From contig JACJZU010000003.1 in assembly GCA_020635435.1 (NCBI GenBank), positions 62,001 to 126,000 of the forward strand: a stretch of 64,000 bases of DNA, written 5' to 3'. Within the stretch, counting starts at the first letter, position 1, and each line of letters opens with the position of its first letter. The notes beneath the pieces were generated by a model. That model did not search any database and had not been told where the DNA came from. It saw nothing but the letters and a program-made list of their open reading frames with translations. The position numbers and the translations under genes are program-made. Shown here in pieces: positions 62,064-64,000 of this stretch. The stretch is from Flavobacteriales bacterium (GTDB lineage Bacteria > Bacteroidota > Bacteroidia > NS11-12g > UBA9320).

Positions 62064-64000
62064 ATCTGGCAAAAGAGCCTCGACAGCCTTGAATGGGAGA
62101 CTATTGAAGGGGACACAGGTAAAGACCATACGCAGATCAGCCCTCAGCAAAATCTGTATTTCAGGAGAATCGTTCAATCGTCCAATTGCACGGATGTGAG
62201 TAATGTAAGTATCATTACAATAGGTTATCCTGCCAACACCCTCACATCCCACAGTCCAACCTCCGGCGACTGCCTTTATGGCGCCAATGGCTCTGCGGTT
62301 ACCCTTACCCTGGATTCCCTATCCTATCAATGGCAATTGAAGGAATACTGGACAGCGGACAAATTTTCAAGCTGGTATACCCAGCCTCAGGACACCAATC
62401 AAAACCTGCGAATGACTCCCAGGCCGGATCGCATACAGTACCAAGCCCGAAGGATTGTGGCTTACAACCACTGCTTTGATACAAGCGCGCAGGTTTACGT
62501 GAATATTCCACAATTCACAGGGCCGCCTTTATTCGATCAGGGAATTTGCGTGGATACGGTTTCCGGAACAGCTGTTTATTTCGCCATTCAAGGCAACTTC
62601 CCAACTCCCACTCACACCGTTTGGGAGCGAAAAGCATTCGATTCCCTGAATTGGGTAGTGTTTGCCGATACCAGCTACACCAATCATTCGTATAAAACGA
62701 TCGTTTCGCAATCCAATGCCACACAAGGCGATCAATACAAAATTGGAGTGATCTCCCATACAACGGGCTGTTCCGATACGGTTTATTCGAACGCTGCACT
62801 GCTTCGAGCTGATGTCCTTCACCCGGTCATTTCAAGTTCTCTGACCAATGCCTCTGTGAATGAAGGAGCTTTGGTGGTCTACGCCATTGTGGCATCCAAT
62901 ACGCAAAATGCCACATTTGAGTGGCAGGTAAAGGCCGCCGGTCAGGGATTTTGGGCGCCTATTCCCGGGGAGAACTCAAGCTCCATATCGTTCCTGCCCA
63001 CCTATGTGTGTCAAAGTGGAAATCGGTACCGGGGAATCGTACGCAATAACTGTGGCGCAGATACCACGAACGAGTCCCTGTTGACGGTATACCCCTTATT
63101 CCCGTCGGACCAGTACGACTATTGGATGAAAGACTCCTGGCGGGACACCGCAGCTGAACCCAATACTTTTTATCACGACACAACGGCGACCCAGGATCTG
63201 TTTCGCAGTCCGGATATTTGGAATTGCGATAGTTTGAACAATTGCCTTGTACACGAAAACGCGGAATATCACGCGCAAGCCCCTAATTATGTTCGGGTGA
63301 AGGTGCGGAATAAAGGCCCCTACACAACCAATTCGAATATTCTGAGAGTCTACTGGACCCTGGGTTCAACCGGAGAAATCTGGGAACGTTCCTGGATTAG
63401 CTCCGATCAAAACCGCTTCTACAACGAAATTGACGATGCCTTCTATCCCAAAGGAGCAGAAATAACCGGATCCGGTGGGTATGCGATTCCGCAGATCAGT
63501 CCGGGCGACAGTACGATCATCACCATTCCCTGGTATCCGCCCAATCCTGCCTGGTATTATACGAAAGAAAATGGCCAGTTCGTATACAGCGATCGGGTCA
63601 CACTTTGCTTGTATTCCCGTATCGAATCGTGTCAGGAGTATCCGTTCGGCATGACCTATCCGGAGCAATACGGGGTTGTGATCACGGAGAATACCAGAAA
63701 GAACAACAACATTGCCACCCTGAATTTCGAATCGTTCGACAGGCTTGAAAACGAAATGGTGCGCACCCCCGGCATTGGAGTTGGCGGGGAACAGGATGTG
63801 ACTTCCAATGTGACTTTGCACTTCAAACCGGCACGTCCGGATCATTTCGACCACTGGGATATTGACATTTTACTGGACGATTCGCTTTGGAAGTATTGGC
63901 AACTGGGAGGATCACAGGGTAGTGGATTCGACTCGGTTGGCCCCGGGAAATTACATGTACAAGGGAGTGAGCCATTTTATCTTGAAGATATCATTATACC
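62064..64000 (+). pseudogene. continuation of the M43/T9SS gene after the in-frame stop, cut by window end
   Basis: Read in the frame of the upstream gene, no stop occurs to base 64000. The protein is coherent: IWQKSLDSLEWETI and NLYFRRIVQSSNC are the repeat type that follows 'GSYTY' in SprB-like and adhesin-type proteins, then further Ig-like modules and a beta-rich part (PNYVRVKVRNKGPY, DSTIITIPWYPPNP). The TAA sits where a Tyr codon (TAT or TAC) is expected, so one base change explains it. No T9SS end is seen within the window. Confidence 0.8.

Noticed and set aside
62305..63854. Minus-strand ORFs in the last 1.7 kb
   Set aside because: They are antisense shadows of the plus-strand frame that continues the M43/T9SS gene.

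Overview
The window looks like a stretch of Bacteroidota chromosome, most likely a Flavobacteriales-type organism. Reasons: several secreted proteins end in type IX secretion (T9SS) sorting domains; -7 boxes of the form TAnnTTTG sit upstream of genes; SecA is long (1101 aa) with the insertions usual in this phylum; and W-FG/PKD-type and FG-GAP secreted proteins are abundant. By eye the backbone is near 50% GC, and the AT-rich cargo inside an inserted element is clearly lower.

Backbone 1-39083: a subtilase cut by the window edge, mutS, a SpoU-type RNA methyltransferase, a secreted protein with a possible His/Cys catalytic pair, a YciI-like lipoprotein with murF, a secreted FG-GAP protein, a PLP decarboxylase, a double GNAT protein, a DUF2059 protein, xseB-xseA, a zinc-knuckle/membrane/CarboxypepD protein, a SPOR protein, secA, a small lipoprotein, a MORN-type repeat protein, a TerC protein, a family 9 glycosyltransferase with an NfeD-type protease, a LysM/double-psi-barrel protein with an O-antigen-ligase-like protein, an outer-membrane barrel, ppk1-ppx, a large TPR protein, a polysaccharide flippase, tRNA-His and an M16 peptidase.

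Inserted element about 39140-55829 (16.7 kb): bounded by a 12-bp direct repeat. A large serine recombinase lies at the left edge, and its reading frame runs through the left att site into the chromosome. With it sit a 50-aa protein, a MerR-like regulator and a striking upstream array of twelve 5-bp sites at exact 11-bp spacing in two opposed arms. The AT-rich cargo is a lipoprotein with a 1635-aa secreted zincin/beta-helix protein, a 43-aa basic protein with a 225-codon gene split by an IS21-type element (7-bp target duplication, frame restored exactly by removing the insertion), a DUF6161-like membrane protein, and a 734-aa ABC/SMC-like ATPase with an altered P-loop. The last two, with the split gene, are the best candidates for an undescribed (possibly defence) module; that role is inference from context.

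Right flank 55830-64000: a terminator, repeated att-like sequences, a truncated T9SS gene, and two tandem secreted proteins. The second, with an M43 metallopeptidase head, has an in-frame TAA at 62061, after which the same frame stays open to the window end.
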